From: Sinonovacula constricta
Taxonomy: Eukaryota > Mollusca > Bivalvia > Cardiida > Solecurtidae
Direction of reading: 5' to 3'
DNA: 64,000 bases
Assembly: GCA_007844125.1 (NCBI GenBank)
Contig: CM017561.1
Location: 29,576,494 to 29,640,493, forward strand
Of the stretch, positions 38,201 through 53,200 are shown piece after piece. Numbering within the stretch: position 1 is the first letter of the stretch; each line of letters starts with the position of its first letter. The translations under genes and the position numbers were made by a program. The notes beneath the pieces are model-generated. The model saw only the letters and a list, made by a program, of their open reading frames with translations. It was not told where the DNA came from and made no database searches.

Positions 38201-41200
38201 CTATTCTTTTAGAAGAAATCATCTAAGAAAAGCAATGAGAAAAGTACACAACAAAAATTGTCAACAAAAACAGATACAGCTTCAAAGTCATCAAAATCTA
38301 AGAAAATCTTATCACCCAAGCCAAATAAGAACAAGGACAGTGGAGATAGTAAGACCTCATCAGAGAGCAAGAATTTGAAGAAACAAAAGACAAATAAAGA
38401 GAAGAAGTATGACATGGAGAAAGTGAGAGGTCCAAAGCGAGCCTGCACAAAGCGTTTGTCCAGTGACGCCTACAAGGTGGAAGATGAGGATGAGGATAAC
38501 GAGGATGAGTATAAGCCAGAAAATGAGGACAATGAGGATGAGGCTAGTGAAGGTTTAGATACAGGAGGTGACTTGCAGCAGATGATGGAGGATGAGGAGT
38601 ATGTCTTTATTTGTTTGTTGTTATAATTTGTGTGTTTTTATATTTTAAGGTTGTCATTTTTCATGCTGTGTGAATTAATATTCCATAAACTGTCTGTAGT
38701 TATTTGCTTTTACCTATAGATAACAGCAAATAATGTGGACCCTGATCAGACAGATCCCAGCAAAATCTGGCTAATCAGCTCTACACTATCTGCCTTATCC
38801 TTACCTTGTTCAATGCAGAATGTAAATTGAACAAATATAAGGCCTTTAGCCCATAATAGATAGTTTCCACATCAGTGAAGATTCCTTATCTTGGCAGCCA
38901 TCTTTGATGGCAAGTGATTTTCAAATGAATTGTATAGAAGCGTAAATTTTATTTTATTTTTAATTTCTTCATTTGTGGTCCAAAAATTAAAAGCTACGGT
39001 ATACATCATTAAAAGGTCTTGAAAGTCATATTTTTAGAATGCAATATTTTTTTTAAATTGACAAGTGCACATATATAAATAAACAGAAATAAATAATGGT
39101 AAAATTATTGGCTCATTCTTAAACAACATGAACTTTTTTGGTTGTATTCTTTTTACCTTTTCAACTATCAAAATACAGTTTTGATATTTAAAATACTTTA
39201 TAAAAGCTGTTAAATTTGATATAAAATTCAGTTAAATAGACTGAAAAATAACAACACAGTTGTGATTTTAATACAGTCGACTCTCGTTATCTCGACATCG
39301 TCGGGACTTTTCAAATTAAGTCGAGATATCAGATTGTCGAGATAACAGTAGCTGTGTTTATGGCACACTTAATCTAAAGGGGAGTTACTCTGCAGTATTA
39401 GAGCACCGGAAATTTTACACTACGTGAAAATTACAAATGGTTGCAAACAACTAAGATTGGAGACATTAATTTTGTCATGTTTTATTTCAATATGAATTTA
39501 AAAAAGATTAACAAGCAAGACAATACAACATTACATACACGTAACAGTTATAAACATAAGAACATTTATAAAGCAGGTAATTTACAAACATGGACAAATT
39601 AAAACCCATGGATCCCGGGCCCTTCTCTGGATTGTTCGACAGGCGTTCAGACAATTCAGACATAGTCGTGAGAGTCATGAAAATTGACGTAGGTTTTAAA
39701 AGCATAACGCTATTTATACACCTTGCAGAATTGCTCATATTTTGACACGACACTAATTACATATAATTACATAAACACTTTTGTTTATTCAGCTTGGGTA
39801 TGGAAGCAAACAGCGTTGAGTAACTAACGACACTCGTTAACGACATCAGTTTGCGACACCAATTAGCAGCGAGTGATGATCGGCGGGTGATCTTATTCAC
39901 ACCTCTTGCGGTCGCCACTGATAATTTCGCGAGTCGAGATAAACTGTGACATTAAATAGCAATCTAGTAGCTTGGGACTTAGATTTTCTAGTCGACATAC
40001 TGAATTTGTCGAAATAAAAAGATCGAAATAAACATTTATTTTTATAATAGATAAAGAACGAACAAAATTGGGACTTAACAAACCTGGTCGAGATAACGGA
40101 AAGTCAAAATAAAAGTAGTCGAGAAAGTGAGAGTGGACTGTATAGCAAATATTTCCAAATTTCGGCCTGCTTCTGCCTTCAAAGATGGCTGCCTTAAACT
40201 GTCATATTGGTGCCTATGGCATCACATGGAAACTTTCTAGATATGTTTACATATGATACAGACAATACAACATGAAAGAGAGTTGTTTCTCCTTAATGTT
40301 TTAATGTATGTAGTATCATACCTAAGACTGGACCTGGTAGTGCAATTGGTAGCGTGTCGACTCCAGGTACGGGAGGCCCAGAGTTCGATTCTGGACTGTG
40401 ACATACCTAAGTCGTCAAAAATGGTAGTGGTATAACTCTCTTGCTAATGCTCAAACAAATATAAGGGAAGTGCCATGACTGGTTGGCCCTGTGTCAAGAT
40501 AATGTGACTGGGTGTGGTATCGTGCCCGGATGTTCACGGCATGCTATACACAGTGAAGGCATTACTATATCTGCTTCAAGTGGACACCGTCTCCAGATAA
40601 CTGAAATACTGTTGTAGGGACCATAAACCTCATAAACAAACAATCCTCAAATTTAGTAAAATTATTTGTCATGATGGGTAGATAACCCCTATTGGTTTTG
40701 GAGTCAAAGGCTCAAAGATCATGGTCATACTGACCTTGAATAGGCTTTAATTTCCTGTTAATATCTGAGATATGCATGAGTCAACAATTGTCATGCTTTC
40801 TAGAGTGATTGTTCATAATGAATGGATGAATAGTTGTTTGTTGTTGTTTTTTGTTACATTGCACCAACACAATTATGGTTATATTGGCGACATCCAGCTA
40901 ATTATTGATGGAGGAAGACCCCAGAACCAGACTTATGCCTGGGTAGAACCACCGGTGCACCGCAGATTAGCTAGAAAACCTGCCCACATGAAAGTTATCG
41001 CCCTGACCGGGACTCGAACCCATGAGTTGAGAGGCTGAGGAGTTACAAGTCAGCCACTCTAACCGTTCGGCCATGAGCACTTCTAATGAATAGATAAATG
41101 GTTCTTAGGTCAATGGCATTACGGTCAAGGTTACAGCAATCTTGAACTTTCATATTGTTTTTCTCTGACTTAAAAGTAATATCTGACAACTTTATAATTG

Positions 41201-44200
41201 TTCTCCTTAGACCTAATGAAAGTCTTTTACAACAGTAAGTTTTTTTTCAGTTGATTTTTTGTTTTTAGTTTTTCAATTTAAAAATACTGAATCTGTTTTA
41301 ATATTTTCATATCTTTTCTGATTATACATGATTATATTTTCAAGTGATGATGATTTTGAGGCCGGCACCATTATGATGAGGACTAAGGCACTAGTCAGAA
41401 CACCTCCAGCAAGGAGAAGAAACAAACGGGTTGTATCTTCAGACTCTGAAGCTTCTGTAACATCAGCAGGTACAGTTCCCTGTTTGCACTAGCCTTTTTA
41501 TACTTCTCCATGGGAGAGCATATAGTTGCCCCTTTGTCCGTCTGTCCGTCCGCATTTTCTTGTCTGGGAAATAACTCTGAAACAACAAGTGATATCAACA
41601 AGAAACATTGTAGGTAGATATAATTCATTGAGTAGAAGAGCAGTGCATAAGAACTGTAACCCTGCCTTGCCTAATTTTGGAGCTATTGTCCCTTTTTTCA
41701 TTTTTAGACTTTGAACATTGTCCATGACATAACTCTGAGACTACAAGAGGTATTAACAAGAATCTTTGTAGGTAGATAGATCTCCTTGAGTAGAAGCGCA
41801 ATGCATAAGAACTGTAACTCTGTCTTGCCTAATTTTGGAGTTATTGCCCTTTTTCATTTTTACTCTTTGAACTTTGTCTGGGACATAACTCCTAAAATTG
41901 CAAGAGATATTAACAAGAAACTTTTGTATCTCATTGAGTAGAAGTGTAGTGCATAAGAACAGTAAGTCTGCTTTGCCTAATTTTGAAGTTATTGCCTTTA
42001 ATTCATTTTGACACTTTGAACTTTTTCCAGGACATAACTCTGAAACTACAAGAGGTTTTACCAAGAAAAATTGTAGGTAGATAGATCTCATTGAGTAGAA
42101 GTGCAGTGCATAAAAACCATAACTCTCTACACCATAACTTTTGAGTTAATGCCCTTTGTTATTTTCTATATTTGTTTTTTGTCCACAATGTAACTCCAAC
42201 AGTTTGAAAACTACTGACTTGAAACTTCACAGGCGGATAGATCTTATAATGAAGAAGTGCAATGCCTAAGAACCATAACTCTTTACTTTATAATTGTGGA
42301 GTTGTAATTGCCCTTTGTTTATTTTCATACTTTTTATTGTCCTTGATTATCATACTTGTTTTTCATTATGTGTCATATGTACGTTTTTATTATGTTTCCT
42401 ATGTACAGTTTCATTATGTTTTATATGTTTTAATACTTCCTTTCTCATTTTGATGTCATGAGGCTTTTAGCAGGTTGCCATGGATTCACAATGTGCCAGA
42501 TAACCTTTTTCAAAAACTACCCACAACATAATATCTCTATGCTGAATTTGGTAAACACTTTATGGATATGGACAAACTACTTCTCTGTGTCCAGAACCTA
42601 TTCAGGGAGCATCACCTGTTTCGACCTGCTCTTGTCTTTTTTATATTTTTTGGGCAGGTGTGAGGACAGTTGTATGTGACTGTATTTATCTCCATACCAA
42701 AATATTATTAACATTTTAGACTTAAACTACCAGAAAGAAAACCAGGTGGCCACCTACATTTTAGCTCATCCACGTCATCCGCTTTGACGTCTATGTCTAT
42801 TTTTATCAGGAATCCCAGTATTCTTATTTATAGATTTGAAAAGAAAATCCAAAAATTGAAATTTGTCTAAAAATTGAGATACCATTGAAAATCGTCAAAA
42901 CTTGGACTAAAATATAAAAAAAAATCTGCAGAAATTATGTACAAATGTCCCAAACAAAGGTCAGATATTGTTCCTTATATAAGATACAGGCAAAATGTCT
43001 GATACCATCTTTAAATCTAGAAATATTTCCTTAGATATAAGAACATTTTATTTTTTCAACCATTTGATCTGAGAAATGTCCTAGGATTTTTCTTTTTTGT
43101 ATATTTCAGAAACTGTGAATGAATGGGTAGAAGTTTACCTGGAGTCAGAAAAGAAATGGCTATGTGAGTAAAGGAATTAGCTTTTTAAGATTTGTTATGC
43201 ACCCACTGAAGTATTTATATGCAGTAGATCAGGCATTTGTAAACCGTACAGACAAGTAATTCTCTATTCTTTATCTTTATACATTTCAGTCAATGAAAAT
43301 ACACTGCTATGAACAAATACTGCAGTTTTAAAAGTAACAACTGATAACTTTGTTGAAAAATTAACATTTTAATCAAGAATGTAGTAAAACCTCACAAAGA
43401 GGACCACCTGTGGTTCTATTTAAAAGTGGCCCACTTAGCGAGTTAGTGAGTTCATATATATTATTAATTAAAACTGTTAAATATGTTTCATAGTGTGTAA
43501 TATTCTATTTCTAAATTGTTTATTTTTTATATTTTATTTTTCAATGTTATGTTTTAATGTTTACTTGATTATTTTATAATATTATTTTTGTGTTATAATA
43601 ATTTTTGCACTAAGGTATACATGAAAATAAAGCAGAATTTCAATGCATAATTTTATTTCTAATCTCTGAAATTAAAACTTTAAACAGCTAACATTATAAG
43701 AAGTTTGACAGATTTTCTTTAGAAAACTGAATTGATTGTAATGGTTTCTGGTGAAAAATTAATACTGAGAGCTTCTTTCTCAACAAAAGGGACATTGACT
43801 TCTTCATAATGTTTAATTATATGTAAACAATGAAAATAGGTAAATGAAAAACACACTACCTGCTAAATGATTAACGTAAAAAAATAATTGATCAAGTATC
43901 AGTTTGTTAACTTGAAAGAATCACCACCATTTTCGACTTCTTAAAGTGTACAGACAATACCATTCACTCATGCAGTGTCCAATGGGGTACAGTGGTGAAA
44001 TGGATATTGTCTCCCTTGTTAGTTAATATCTGAGGTATTTCAAACAGTAGATAGGTCCTTTTAGTTGGAATTCTTGGACTTTATCGCCTCTTCTTTTGTA
44101 TTATTGCAAGAACAGTAAAAGTTCTTACTTTTGCATAAAAATAAGCCTAAAAGTCATTTAAGTACTTATAGAGATATGTTATTTATAACATAATATGGAA

Positions 44201-47200
44201 GTGTTTGTTGATGATGGTTAACCTGGGTATCATAAGAAAGGCAGAAAAGTCAATACACTCCATACAGCACAAGCATAAAAACCGAGTAAAGTGAATGAAA
44301 GGACTTACTTGCATTTAGGGATTATTCAGGGGTGACTGCTCATAAATGTCTCTCATTGATAAACAAGACATCTACATACATGTGAACTTTCTCTGAGGCT
44401 AAAGTGGGAGATTTTCACTTTCAAAGCAGGAGATTCTGTTATTGTCATATAAACAAAGAAAGGGAGATTTCTGAAAATGGGTAAAACGCCTCTCATAAAG
44501 TCCTTTTGAACCTTGAAAGTCTCCCTCCAGAAGTGGGAGAGTTCATGTGTATGCACATAACTGGACCCCTTGGTGCTGTCCAAAAAAGCCGGGATTAACA
44601 AAGGCGAGAATTTGTTAATTGGTTTTTAAATAACTGTCCAGTGTAGCATGTTGATCTGCTTTCTTAGGTTTTGGGACATTAAAGTATATAAATAAAAAGT
44701 TGTGATACAAGTGCTTGAGGAGCAGCATCGTCAGACAACCATGAACAATCCATTTCGTTACTCTTCATTCATTGCCTGTGGGATATTTAGTTCACTTTTT
44801 GCCATTTCTGGTAATGATATTTCATTGGTTGCTTCATAATCAGATGAAGATTCCAGTCCTATGATAAAGCTCATTCTTTCATTGTTTAAAAACATTTGTC
44901 AAAATGGCGACATCATTGTTATACATCTACTCTCCATGCTGAAGAGTATGGATTTTGTAAGCAGTATTATGATTGGCCAATTCTTATTCTAATCAGTTTG
45001 ATAAGATGACAGAAAATTTACCAATAAAACCCACGGTCAACGAATGTAGTAAAACAGAATAGTCAAGCCTGGGGATCCAATGATTGAGGAGCAGCTTTAG
45101 GCTGTAATGTGCTTATTGTTTATTTCAGGTGTACACTGTGTCTCAGGTGCGATCAACCGGCCTTCAGATGTGGAGAAGTCTGCCTCACAACCTATCTCTT
45201 ATGTTGTTGGTATAGATAATAGTAAGTCAGTTGATTAATCATGGAATAATGAGACAAATGTTTAGCTTGCTGGCAGAAGTTGTATTTCCAAATATCAGAG
45301 TCAAAAGTCACATCAGTCCAATATTAAAATATCAGAAATACCTTCTATGTGTTTTAGGATTAGGTATGACAAACAGCATGATTTAAAATATTTTATACAA
45401 ATAGTATATTAATACAGAGCTTTTTTGTAGAAATAATAAAAAAAACTCACCGGCTGCAATAGCTCAGGTGGTAGAGCGTCGGCTTGCGGATCGGGAGGTC
45501 GTGAGTTCGAACCATGGCTGGGTCATACCAAAGACTTTAAAGTAGTGGCTTCCCTCTTAACCCTCGGGGCTAATGGGACAGCACTACGCCTGACTCATCG
45601 GTGTCAGTATAATGGACCGGCCGGGTTCAGTCCCTGGGCACCACATAAGCGCCCCCGTGCTATAATGATAGAAATGTCGCTGCGCAGTATCGGCAAAAAT
45701 GCCGGCAAATCCCCATCCAAATAAAAAAACTGATGAGAGGTTACTTAAAGGTGATAGAAATACACAAAAATTGATTGTGTGATGAAAATGAACACTGATG
45801 AAAATTAGATAGATGAACTGGAAGAAATAAGGAACATGATGCTTACAGAGTGAATGTCAGTAATTGGCTGATATTTTTAAACATCAGATGGTGCCATGAA
45901 GGATGTGACACCACGGTATGCCAGGCAGTGGCTGACAGAGACTAGGAAGCTGCGTGTGGACCAGGCCTGGTGGAATGCTACCTTGGCACCTTATGCCTGT
46001 ACGGACAGAAAGAGGGAGGAGGAGGAGGATGCTGAGCTGCAGAATCAGCTGCTGCAGACACCCATGCCTACCAGCATCTCTGCCTTTAAAGGACACCCAC
46101 TGTAGGTAGCTGGCAGTGGAAAGGGAAACATTGTTTTGGTAATGCTTTAATGGGGATTGTATGAGATTAACCTTTGGTTTTTATATGCTAATAATAATAA
46201 TATGCATGAGGACACTTATCAATCATTGATCGTATGTAGGCCTTCATACAGTCCCCAGTGTAATAGTGCACCGCTTGCAGTTTTTATTTTTGCAAACAAA
46301 ATTTCTTTAGAAAGTTCTTTCCAAAGTCAAAACATAACTTTAGGGGCCTCCATGATCAAATGGTAGAACCATGGACTTGCTCGTCTGTCATGGCGTGGGT
46401 TCCAACACTGGTCTTAATGTGGAAAGGTCTTTCGGCTGACCTGGCCAATGGTTCTACCCAAACATTTATCTGGGGTCTTTCTCCTCCAAACAAAGCTGGA
46501 TGTTTCTAAAAATAACATTAATTGTGTCACTGAGATACATTTTCAATAACATAAAAATAAATAAAAATAAAACCATAAATGTGTCAAATAAGTACTGCTT
46601 TTCAATTGTTATGATTACATTTAAGAATAAGTGAATGTTTAGGGCGGCTGACCTCAGGTTGAGTGCATGAGTGATAATCAAGATAACTCCCCCAGTCATG
46701 TTTCATTTTAGAGTGTTTCTTTGAAAAGATTTAGTAAGCTGAGCAGCTAAAATCCTGCTCAAGGAGAACTAGATGTGGGAAGGTCTTCCAGATGACTGCA
46801 TTGTACCAGTGGTTCTACTCAGACATATGTCTAGGGTTGTCCTTTGCCAATAATAAACTGGATGTTGCCATTATGACCATTATTGTGTCAATGCAATTTA
46901 ACTAAAAAAATTAAAAAAAGAATAAGATTAAAGCTTTTTTAAAACCTATTGTGTTACAGTTATTGCCTTGGTCGACACCTTCTTAAGTTTGAAGCCATCT
47001 ATCCACCCTCTGCAGTTCCTCTTGGGTACACGAGAGGTGAACCAGTCTATGCCAGGGAATGTGTCCATACTGTAGGTGACTTGACTATATGTTTAACTCT
47101 GTATATGTCTAGCACAAGTTTATTAAGCTTAGGCAAATAGTTTAAATCCATACTCTCAGCCATTGTTTTGATTTGTTTAAACACAAAACAATGGACACAT

Positions 47201-50200
47201 TGTGGCATATGCAAGGCAACCAAGTTCTAGGTTTTGGTTGCTTGGTTCCAGATTTATTAGCCCATTAACTACCACTAAAACTCCAAGAAATATTTTTAAT
47301 TGTGTGTTAAGGGAGATAAATGATCAGGAGCACATGATACTGATAACAGGACAAACACATAAACCAGCTGTTCACAAAATGTAAGAAGATTTTTGCAAAC
47401 ATCCCATTTTTATGCAATTTAATTTACCATAAAATAAATACTTGATACCTTTTCAATTTTTTTATTATTCATTTAACTCATTTTACATATCTTTCCTTGG
47501 GTTATTTTGGGGGTAATGCAATAAAATATACATTTATTAAATCAATAAATCATTGTTTTGTTTGCCTAATTGTCACGCAGTGTTCTTGTGATGTCTATAA
47601 ATGTTAATATCGATGACCACAAACAGCGGCTGTCTGGAGGTCTGTGATTTTAAACTGCATTAACACAAAAAGGCTGCTTTTTCCTTGATCCTTCTATATT
47701 TTTGCTGACACCAAAAATTGTTTTTGTTTTTAAGTCATCATCTACTGCTTAATGTGTTGTGATTAAATGCCATTTAAAAAAACCTCTTATGACATACAAA
47801 ATGTCATTATTGTTCAGATAAATAATAAATAACATGTTGTAAATATAAATAATAAATATGAATTGAAAAGATGTAAAGTCGACAGTGTCTGAGGTATACA
47901 TGTAATGATGACTATTTCCTTTGGTCCTCATACAAAAATTTTGATGTTGAAGAGCAAATACATAAATTAAATTGTCATGAGTAGTGTGTGTTTTTATTTA
48001 TTACAATCTATAGATTAATATTTAGCCAGTAGTATGATAATGGTACTGTGCCCATGGCCAAGCCCATACAGTCACAACTTAAAACTACTTGGCCTCTCAC
48101 TGCGTGGGTTCGAGTACCGGTTTGGGCAAGAACTTTCATGTGGTTCCAGCTAACCTGTGGTATGCCAGTGGTTCTACCCAGACTTAAGTCTGGGGTGATC
48201 CTTCACCAGCAATATGCACATCCGTTCTTGAGAAAAAGAATCAATTATAGGAATGGTTGATAGATCATTCCAACCCTCTGGTAACCAATTTTGAACAAAA
48301 ATGGCTTGTTTCAGTTAAATCTCCTGATAATCATCCACTTCTGTGATAGTTTCTGTCAATAGATAGTTTCCACTACAGTGAAGATCCCTTATCTTGGCAG
48401 CCATCTTTGATGGCAACTTCAATGGATTTTCAGATGAATTGTATAGAAGCGTAAATTTTATTTTCTTGTAATTTCATCATTTGTGGTCCAAAAAATAAAA
48501 GCTATACACCATTGGAAAGCTCTGGAAATTCATATTTTGAAAATGCAGTATTTTCAAAATTGATAAATGCACAAAGAATTAATACACAGAAATAAATAAA
48601 ATGGTTGGCTTATCTTTAAACAAAATGAACAGTGTAATTTTTTTGGTTGAATTTTGTTTACCTTTTAAACACTCAAAATATAGTTTTGATATTTAATATA
48701 CTTCATAAAAGCTGTTAAATTTGACATAAAATTCAGTAAGATAGACTGAAAAATAAAAACACAGTGGTGAGTTTAATACAGCACATATTTCCCGATTTCG
48801 GCCTGCATTAGCTTCTGCCTTCAAAGATGGCTGCCTTAAATTGTCTTATCAGTGCCTATGACATCACATGGAAACTATCTATACTATGTAGATGATATTA
48901 AATAAGCTTAAAACTGTAAATATTATATAGTATTCATTTATATTATATAATGCATTTCTCTGTGTTGCATAAAATCTGTTTATATTTTTACAGCTTCATT
49001 CTCGAGAAAATTGGTTAAAGGAGGGGAGAGCAGTAAGGGTAGGTTGTTTTTGTCTGCTGCATCTATATTTGTAATACTGTGAAAGCATTTTATTTCGTGG
49101 GGCATTTAATTATGTGGAATTTGTGGGCAATACAATTTAAGAATTTAAGTACCAACAATATAAAATCCCCTCGGTTAGACTTTCAAATGCTAGATTTACT
49201 TGTAAATCATGACAACATATTTTTACTAAACAGGACATAAAGCTCAAACAAACAGACGATTTCACCACACTTTATTTACATTGTATTGACATAGAATGAT
49301 AAAACATGTTTACGAACATAAGCCATTTAATCATGAAAAACGATCAATGCTAAGTAATTTTATACTGTAAGCTAATAAGTTTATTATGCACCATAAATAA
49401 TCAAACTTTGTCAATAAGAATCTTTGTCAAAGTGAGACAGAAATAAAAGCGCTGATCAACTTTATAGGTGTAGGGTGTTTACTCAAGGGTCTGTTTTTCG
49501 TCAGTTTGCATAGTACGCTAATTTGCGTAAATTGACAGTCAATGGCTTCGTTAAATTAGACCCTTAAAAGAACCCGCGCCCCTAACATCTTTATGAATAT
49601 AATCCCTTAAATGACACGCTAATTGACAGTTTGGTGTCATAAAAGTCGTCTGATGAGACTCGGCTGTGAAAACATTGACCGGCTGCCGTGGATCAATATC
49701 ATCAGGTGTGACGTAAGACAATAGGCAGAGTCACTCGCTAATCTGTAGTTTTGCAATTGACCCTGTTTCAGTGTTAGGCCTCAGTTTCGCATCGGTCAAA
49801 AATCGAAGGTAAATTTTTTTTAATTTCGTGGGTAGGGCAATCCACGAAGTCAAGTACCCACGAACATGCCCGTCCTCTTCAAACGACGAAATTTCTGCCC
49901 CACGAAATAAAATGCTTTCGCAGTATGAGAAAGAGGATAAATGGTGGTAACATTGGAACATAATCTGAAAACCATCGTTTTGTTCCCATCACTATAGCAA
50001 TTTTTTCTTTCAAAACGATAAATAATAGATTGTGTCCATCACTTTACCAATTCTTTCTTTCAATACAATAAATAACGCAATGTTGTAAGTTGTTCCATTG
50101 GGAACTGTAGTATTTATATTTTTTCTAAAAATGCCCACACTAAAAATTTATGCAGATTGCCTTATTCAGGAGTTAAATTGCAAATATGTAGAGAGAGCAA

Positions 50201-53200
50201 TTGTTTGTGTTTATTTTTTGAAAAAGACAATTTGCCAAAAATGTAAGTGTGAGCGATAAATAGCAGATTGTTTCTATCTCTTTAGCAATTTTTTCTTTTA
50301 AAGATGATGAATAACAGATTGTTCCCATCATCAAGCAAATTTTTTCTTTTAAGTATATATAATAACAGATTGTTCTTATTATCAAACAATTCTTTTAACA
50401 TGGTAATAACAGATTTTGCCCATCACCAGCTCTTCTTTTTTTCAACATGATGAATAACAGATTGTTCCCATCATCTAGTAATTTTTTTTCTTTTAATGAG
50501 ATAATAACAGATTGTTGCCATCATCTAGTAATTTTTGTTCTTTTAATGAGATAATAACAGATTGTTCCCATCATCTAGTAATTTTTTTTCTTTTAATGAG
50601 ATAATAACAGATTGTTGCCATCATCTAGCAATTCTTTCTTTTAAACATGCTGAATAACAGATTGTGTCCATTATCTAGCAATTCTTTCTTTTAACGAGAT
50701 AATAACAGATTGTTCCAATGATCAAACAATTCTGTCTTTTAACATGGTAATAACAGATTGTTGCCATCATCTAGCAATTCTTTCTTTTAAACATGATGAA
50801 TTACAGATTGTTCCCTACATCTAGCAATTCTTTCTTTTAAACATGATGAATTACAGATTGTTCCAATCATCAAACAATTCTTTCTTTTAACGAGATAATA
50901 ACAGATTGTTGCCACCATCTAGCAATTCTTTCTTTTAAACATGATGAAATACAGATTGTTCCCATCATCTAGCAATTCTTTTAACGAGATAATAACAGAT
51001 TGTTACAATCATCAAACATTTCTTTCTTTTAACGAGATAATAACAGATTGATCCCACCATCTAGCAATTCTTTCTTTTAAACATGATGAATTACAGATTG
51101 TTCCCACCATCTAGCAATTCTTTCTTTTAAACATGATGAATTACAGATTGTTCCCACCAACTAGCAATTTTTTTAACGAGATAATAACAGATTGTTGCCA
51201 TCATCTAGCAATTCTTTCTTTTAAACATGATGAATTATAGATTGTTCCAATCATCAAACAATTCTTTCTTGTCGACACAATGAATAAAATATTGTTTCTA
51301 TTGTCTAGTAACTCTTTCTACTAGACAAGATTAATAACAGACTGTTGCCATTATCAACCAATGCTTTCTTTTAGACACGATAAGTAATACATGGTTGATT
51401 TAAAGTAGTTGCATGATATGACTATGTGTATGAAATGAAAGTTAGAAATAAGTGTCAAAATAAACAAAGGTTCTTGAACCCTTTATATGTGATGGTGACG
51501 ATGAGGAGGAGGATCATGCTTCTGCTTCTACTATAGATAATAAATTTGTTTTATCTTTTGCAGGTTGGAGAGGAACCATACAAGCATGTTAAGTCAAGAA
51601 GTAAATGGGTAAGTCTGGCTTATTGTTGTATCTTATTCCAAGGGAAACTTTGTCTTGAACATTTAGAAGAATTACCTCTAAGCTTTAAGGGTTATAAGAA
51701 AATGATCAATGAATATTGATCAACTTCTTACCAATTTGTACTGGATATTGATTTCATAATCCTGAAATCAGATTTTTAAACATACTGTTGTCTTAATGTT
51801 GATGTAGTCATTAAAAGCAGGGTACATTAAATGCCGGGTACATTAAAAGCAGGGTGCATTAAAAGCAGGGTGCATTAACTGCAGGGTACATTAAAAGAAG
51901 GGTACATTAAACGCAGGGTACATTAAAAGCAGGGTGCATTAATTGCAGGGTACATTAAAAGCAGGGTACATTAAAAGCAGGGTACATGAAAAGCAGGGTA
52001 TATTAAATTCCAAAGAAAATTGGGTTGATTGCAAAAAAAAAGGTACATGTATTATTATTTACAATATTATTGCTATAAATTATGAAAATCGCTCTTGAGA
52101 AAAAATCTTTTGTTTGTGATATACATGTATATCCTTCATGAATAGAGGTAAAAAGTAGAAAACAGACCAGTAAACTCAACGTGTTTTCACAAATGAAATG
52201 TAAACAGACACTAAACCTTCATTCCACCAAGTCAGCAATATCAACTGGCTCAGACAGAATTTTACGAAAAAACAACAGATTTCTGGTGGACTAGGTCCTT
52301 GGTTCACTGGTTTTTGGTGAAAACTGAATCTTTGTTCATCTATCTTTTTCTGCCTTGTGTTATTTTGTCCAAAAACATACATTGTAATTAAATAAGGTAA
52401 TTTCCAGGAGACCTGTGGCGCAGTTGAACCCGGGTTTGTCAGGGATGTTCCTTGGACATGTGTTGATGGGATGTTTATATTTAACCCTTTCCTGCATGTA
52501 TAATGCCATTTTACGCCTTTATAAACCATTCACAGTCATTAGTAGAATCAGAATTACTAAGGGTTTATGTATAGACTGGTACAGCCTTAAATCTATTATT
52601 ACAAGTTGAACTTATATTTATTAAAATTCTTTTTTCTCTTTTAAAGAAAAACAACAAAGTCAGGTAAGTTTTCAAAATTATAGATGAACTATGAACAAAA
52701 GGGTTACTTAAGCAAACATTATAAGATTGACACATGTTTATGTCTGTATCATATATGCTTACTAATGGGCTGTCACCTTTAGAACAAACCCAAGGATGAT
52801 CCAGAGGCCAAGGACCTTGAGCTGTACGGACCTTGGCAAACAGAGGTCTACATACCTCCCCCAGCAGTAGACGTAAGTGAACAATATAGGGTGATCAACC
52901 CTTGGCATAACTATAATAAGTTTCTCAGTATGTGGGCTTTAAATTCAAGCAAACCGGACAAGCCACATTGCTAGAGTTTGCAGCAAGTAGCACAGATCCT
53001 GATCAGTGGATGCTGTATGATCAAGATTTACACTATGTTTAGCAGGCTTGATGTCAATGTACATCTAATACAATCTGTTGATGTTTATATTGTTTAGTAA
53101 TGATGGGTTGAAACTGTGTCAGAAAATCCAAGTAAATATATTAAAGATTGTAGACACTTGGAAATATAAGGTTTTGAAAATCAGTGTGATTACTTACATG

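Noticed and set aside
45450..45525. tRNA gene
   Set aside because: Good A and B boxes, but it is followed by a SINE body and A-rich tail, and the acceptor stem does not pair well.
52647..52663. 17-nt putative exon with AG before and GTAAGT after
   Set aside because: Including it would shift the XPC frame between exons 15 and 16, which join perfectly without it.
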